Origin: Chitinophagaceae bacterium
Lineage (GTDB): Bacteria > Bacteroidota > Bacteroidia > Chitinophagales > Chitinophagaceae
DNA length: 9,904 nucleotides
Assembly (NCBI GenBank): GCA_003167015.1
Contig: PMUF01000038.1
Coordinates: 1-9,904 of the forward strand
Direction: 5' to 3'
This document shows positions 7,498 through 9,904 of the stretch, in pieces. How positions within the stretch are numbered: position 1 is the first letter of the stretch; each line of letters starts with the position of its first letter. The position numbers were made by a program, and so were the translations under genes. The notes under the pieces are model-generated. The model did not search any database. It saw only the letters and a list, made by a program, of their open reading frames with translations, and was not told the origin of the DNA.

Positions 7498-8274
7498 TTA
7501 GTGTTGTTTAAAAGCTTGGATGCGTAATCTTTTATAGTCGGCGAACCAGGTATGGTTTTTATAGTGAGTAGGCCTCAGTGTCTCCTGGATCTCTTCGAGT
7601 ATCGTATCGATTTCCGTCTCGGGGATGTCCTTGAAGAAGGCGTTACCGAACATGCGGATCCAGTCTTTGATACCATTGTCCGTGTCCTGCAACTGGGTAG
7701 GTCTGTCGAAGTGAGCGGCGAAGAAAATGCGGAAGCCTCTTTTTTCCAGCAGGGTGGTATATTCGGCGAGGGAGGGAAAATACCAGATCTGGGTGGCGGC
7801 ATTGCGGTAATAATTATGCCGGGTGAGAACTTTACGGATAGCCACAAGGATCTCTTCGACGTTGCCTTTGCCGCCCATTTCGAGGATGAGGCGGCCGCCG
7901 GGGCGGAGGCAGTGGTAGATATGGTCGATGGCGGATTCTTTTTCGAGCACCCAGTGGAGGGTTGCATTAGAGAACACGGCATCGAAGGGGGTATCGAAAT
8001 GGAAGTCGGTAGCCGACATCACCCGGAGGTCGAGATCCGGATAGGCGGCGCGCGCGCGTTCGATCATAGCCTGGGACTTATCGATGCCGATAACGCGGGC
8101 GCCGGCGTGTGCGATCAGGTGGGTGAGGTGGCCGGTGCCGCAACCGAGGTCGAGGATCCTTTCTCCCTGGAGGGGGTGGAGGAGCAGGACGACGTCTTCC
8201 CCGAATTTGAAGACAAAGTTATATTTGTCGTCGTAGAGGGGGGCGTTCCATTTTATGTCGTTGGCGGTGGTCAT
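7498..8274 (-). CDS. Class I SAM-dependent methyltransferase of unknown substrate, between the two synthase subunit genes
   Basis: Predicted soluble 258-residue methyltransferase. Motif I is ILDLGCGTG (40-48), which binds SAM. The acidic residue at the end of strand 2 is D65 (VIGID), the adenine-side motif is near SATDF (87-91), motif IV is FDAVFSNATLHWV (97-109), and LRPGGRLILEMGG (123-135) follows. Length, the NATLHWV motif and the FGED lead-in resemble small-molecule carboxyl methyltransferases such as trans-aconitate methyltransferase (Tam, about 252 residues) and BioC, but I cannot assign a substrate. The start is fixed: the ilvB stop lies 6 bases upstream in the same frame (TAA AAA AAC ATG). 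ilvN follows 10 bp after its stop, so expression with the synthase is almost certain. Base and codon use look like the neighbours, with no sign of recent transfer. Possible roles are handling a pathway intermediate or by-product, or an unrelated gene carried in the operon. Confidence 0.92.
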   Translation of the reverse strand: MTTANDIKWNAPLYDDKYNFVFKFGEDVVLLLHPLQGERILDLGCGTGHLTHLIAHAGARVIGIDKSQAMIERARAAYPDLDLRVMSATDFHFDTPFDAVFSNATLHWVLEKESAIDHIYHCLRPGGRLILEMGGKGNVEEILVAIRKVLTRHNYYRNAATQIWYFPSLAEYTTLLEKRGFRIFFAAHFDRPTQLQDTDNGIKDWIRMFGNAFFKDIPETEIDTILEEIQETLRPTHYKNHTWFADYKRLRIQAFKQH

Positions 8275-8280
8275 GTTTTT

Positions 8281-9904
8281 TTATTTAAGTCTGATTTCAC
8301 TAACGCTGCATCCCTGGGGCACCATGGGGAAGACGTTGTTTTCCTTACCGGTGAAGACTTCCAGCAGATAGGCGCCTTTGTGATCGAGCATAGCTTTGAG
8401 GGCGCTGTGCAGGTCTTTCCTGTCGCTGATGCTTTGTCCTTCGATATAATAGGCCTTGGCCAGGGCGACGAAGTCGGGGCTGGTGATGTCCACGAAGGAA
8501 TAGCGTTTGTCATGGAACAGCTGCTGCCATTGGCGGACCATACCGAGGAAGCGGTTGTTGAGGATGAGGATTTTGACGTTGACGTTGAATTGCATGATGG
8601 TGCCGAGTTCCTGCAGGGTCATCTGGAAACCTCCGTCGCCGATGATGGCGACGACTGTACGATCGGGGGCGCCGAATTTGGCGCCTATGGCGGCGGGCAG
8701 ACCGAAGCCCATGGTGCCGAGGCCGCCGGAGGTGACGTTGCTTTTCGACTGGTGGAATTCGGCATACCGGCAGGCTACCATCTGGTGCTGGCCGACATCC
8801 GACACGATGACGGCATTACCGCCGGTGAGTTCGTTGAGGGTTTTGAGCACTTCGCCCATGGTCATTTCATCCGAGGTGGGGTTGAGTTCGTCCTTGATGA
8901 CGGCGTCTACCTCTTGTCGGTAGAGATCCTTAAACTTTGCCAGCCATTCGGGGTGGGTCTTTTGCTGGATCATTTCCGTCAGCAGGGGAAGGGTTTCCTT
9001 GCAGTCGCCCCAGACGGGGACGGTTGTTTTGACATTCTTATCTATTTCGGCCGGGTCGATATCCAGGTGGATGACTTTGGCCTGTTTGGCGTATTTGTCG
9101 AGGCGCCCGGTGACGCGGTCGTCGAAGCGCATGCCGATGGCGATGAGGACGTCGCATTCATTGGTGAGGACGTTGGGGCCGTAGTTGCCGTGCATGCCGA
9201 GCATGCCGACATTCAGCGGATGATCCGTGGACAGGGCGCTGAGGCCGAGGATCGTCCATGCGGCGGGGATGCCGGATTTTTCGACGAATGCCTGAAATTC
9301 CTTTTCTGCTTTGCCGAGGATGACGCCCTGGCCGAAGAGGATGAAGGGTTTTTTCGCTTCGTTGATGAGTTTCGCGGCTTCGGCGATATATTCTTTGCGG
9401 ACGATGGGTTTGGGGCGATAGCTGCGGATGTGTTCGCAGCGGGTATATCCTTCGTAGCTGAATTTCTGCAGCTGGGCATTCTTGGTGATGTCGATGAGGA
9501 CGGGTCCGGGACGACCGCTGCCGGCAATATAGAATGCCTTGGCCAGGACGGCGGGGATTTCCGTGGCATCGGTGACCTGGTAGTTCCACTTGGTCACGGG
9601 GGTGGTGATATTGATCACGTCGGTTTCCTGGAAGGCATCCGTGCCGAGGAGGTGGGCGAAGACCTGACCGGTGATGCAGACGAGGGGGGTGCTGTCGATC
9701 ATGGCATCGGCGAGGCCGGTGACGAGATTGGTTGCGCCGGGGCCGCTGGTGGCGAAGACGACGCCGGTCTTGCCGGAAGTCCGGGCGAAGCCTTGTGCGG
9801 CGTGGATTCCACCTTGTTCGTGCCGAACGAGGATATGGTTGAGGCGGTCTTTATAGTCATAGAGCGCGTCATAGATCGGCATGATGGCGCCACCGGGATA
9901 GCCG
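8281..9904 (-). CDS. ilvB: Acetohydroxyacid (acetolactate) synthase large catalytic subunit, N-terminus cut off by the right window edge
   Basis: ThDP-, Mg2+- and FAD-dependent enzyme that condenses two pyruvates to 2-acetolactate, or pyruvate with 2-oxobutanoate to 2-aceto-2-hydroxybutanoate. 540 residues are visible. The frame continues to the edge: GYPGGAI precedes the Met at 9882, the conserved GYPGGAIMPIYDAL block, so that Met is internal and roughly 20-50 residues lie outside. Counting from it, E22 in VRHEQGG is the catalytic glutamate that activates ThDP. RFDDRVTGR (252-260) is the FAD-site motif that separates biosynthetic AHAS from catabolic AlsS. GDGGFQ (415-420) to NN (442-443) is the ThDP/Mg motif, and GMVRQWQ (447-453) is the conserved C-terminal active-site and herbicide-site segment. 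The end at VPQGCSVSEI is typical. It is followed after 6 bp by the methyltransferase. Any operon promoter or leader lies beyond the window. Confidence 0.97.
   Translation of the reverse strand, partial: GYPGGAIMPIYDALYDYKDRLNHILVRHEQGGIHAAQGFARTSGKTGVVFATSGPGATNLVTGLADAMIDSTPLVCITGQVFAHLLGTDAFQETDVINITTPVTKWNYQVTDATEIPAVLAKAFYIAGSGRPGPVLIDITKNAQLQKFSYEGYTRCEHIRSYRPKPIVRKEYIAEAAKLINEAKKPFILFGQGVILGKAEKEFQAFVEKSGIPAAWTILGLSALSTDHPLNVGMLGMHGNYGPNVLTNECDVLIAIGMRFDDRVTGRLDKYAKQAKVIHLDIDPAEIDKNVKTTVPVWGDCKETLPLLTEMIQQKTHPEWLAKFKDLYRQEVDAVIKDELNPTSDEMTMGEVLKTLNELTGGNAVIVSDVGQHQMVACRYAEFHQSKSNVTSGGLGTMGFGLPAAIGAKFGAPDRTVVAIIGDGGFQMTLQELGTIMQFNVNVKILILNNRFLGMVRQWQQLFHDKRYSFVDITSPDFVALAKAYYIEGQSISDRKDLHSALKAMLDHKGAYLLEVFTGKENNVFPMVPQGCSVSEIRLK

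Noticed and set aside
9880..9882. Met codon as a possible true start of ilvB
   Set aside because: The frame continues upstream to the window edge and encodes GYPGGAI, a conserved internal block of acetohydroxyacid synthases.
1..9904. CRISPR array, insertion sequence, tRNA, rRNA or attachment site
   Set aside because: No regularly spaced repeats, transposase or integrase motifs, terminal inverted repeats or tRNA-like cloverleaf were seen. Genes fill the window except for gaps of 114 bp or less.

Overview
This window is a run of six protein genes, all on the minus strand, that make branched-chain amino acids and glutamate. It looks like ordinary chromosomal core metabolism. I see no mobile element, CRISPR array, tRNA, rRNA or phage gene. 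The likely source is a Bacteroidota bacterium, probably near Chitinophagaceae, with GC in the mid-50s percent by eye. Three things point there: the ketol-acid reductoisomerase (KARI) is of the Bacteroidota/fungal-like kind, no gene start has a Shine-Dalgarno sequence, and start regions and gaps are A/T-rich inside otherwise GC-rich DNA. The family-level placement is inference.

Layout in the direction of transcription, right to left: ilvB (acetohydroxyacid synthase large subunit, N-terminus cut by the right window edge), a SAM-dependent methyltransferase, ilvN (synthase small subunit), ilvC (KARI), ilvA (threonine dehydratase), a 114-bp A/T-rich gap, then gltB (glutamate synthase large subunit, C-terminus cut by the left window edge). 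The gaps are 6, 10, 77 and 9 bp within the ilv block, so ilvB to ilvA is very probably one operon. The long frame of gltB is open from its ATG at 4259 to base 1 with no stop.

How the genes work together: IlvA turns threonine into 2-oxobutanoate. IlvB/IlvN condenses pyruvate with pyruvate or 2-oxobutanoate, under feedback through the small subunit. IlvC isomerises and reduces the products. IlvD (not in the window) and the transaminase IlvE (not in the window) finish isoleucine and valine. GltB makes glutamate, the amino donor for the IlvE step, so its position after ilvA makes metabolic sense. The one gene without an obvious role is the methyltransferase between the two synthase subunit genes. 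I found no convincing previously undescribed system; that insertion is the observation most worth following.
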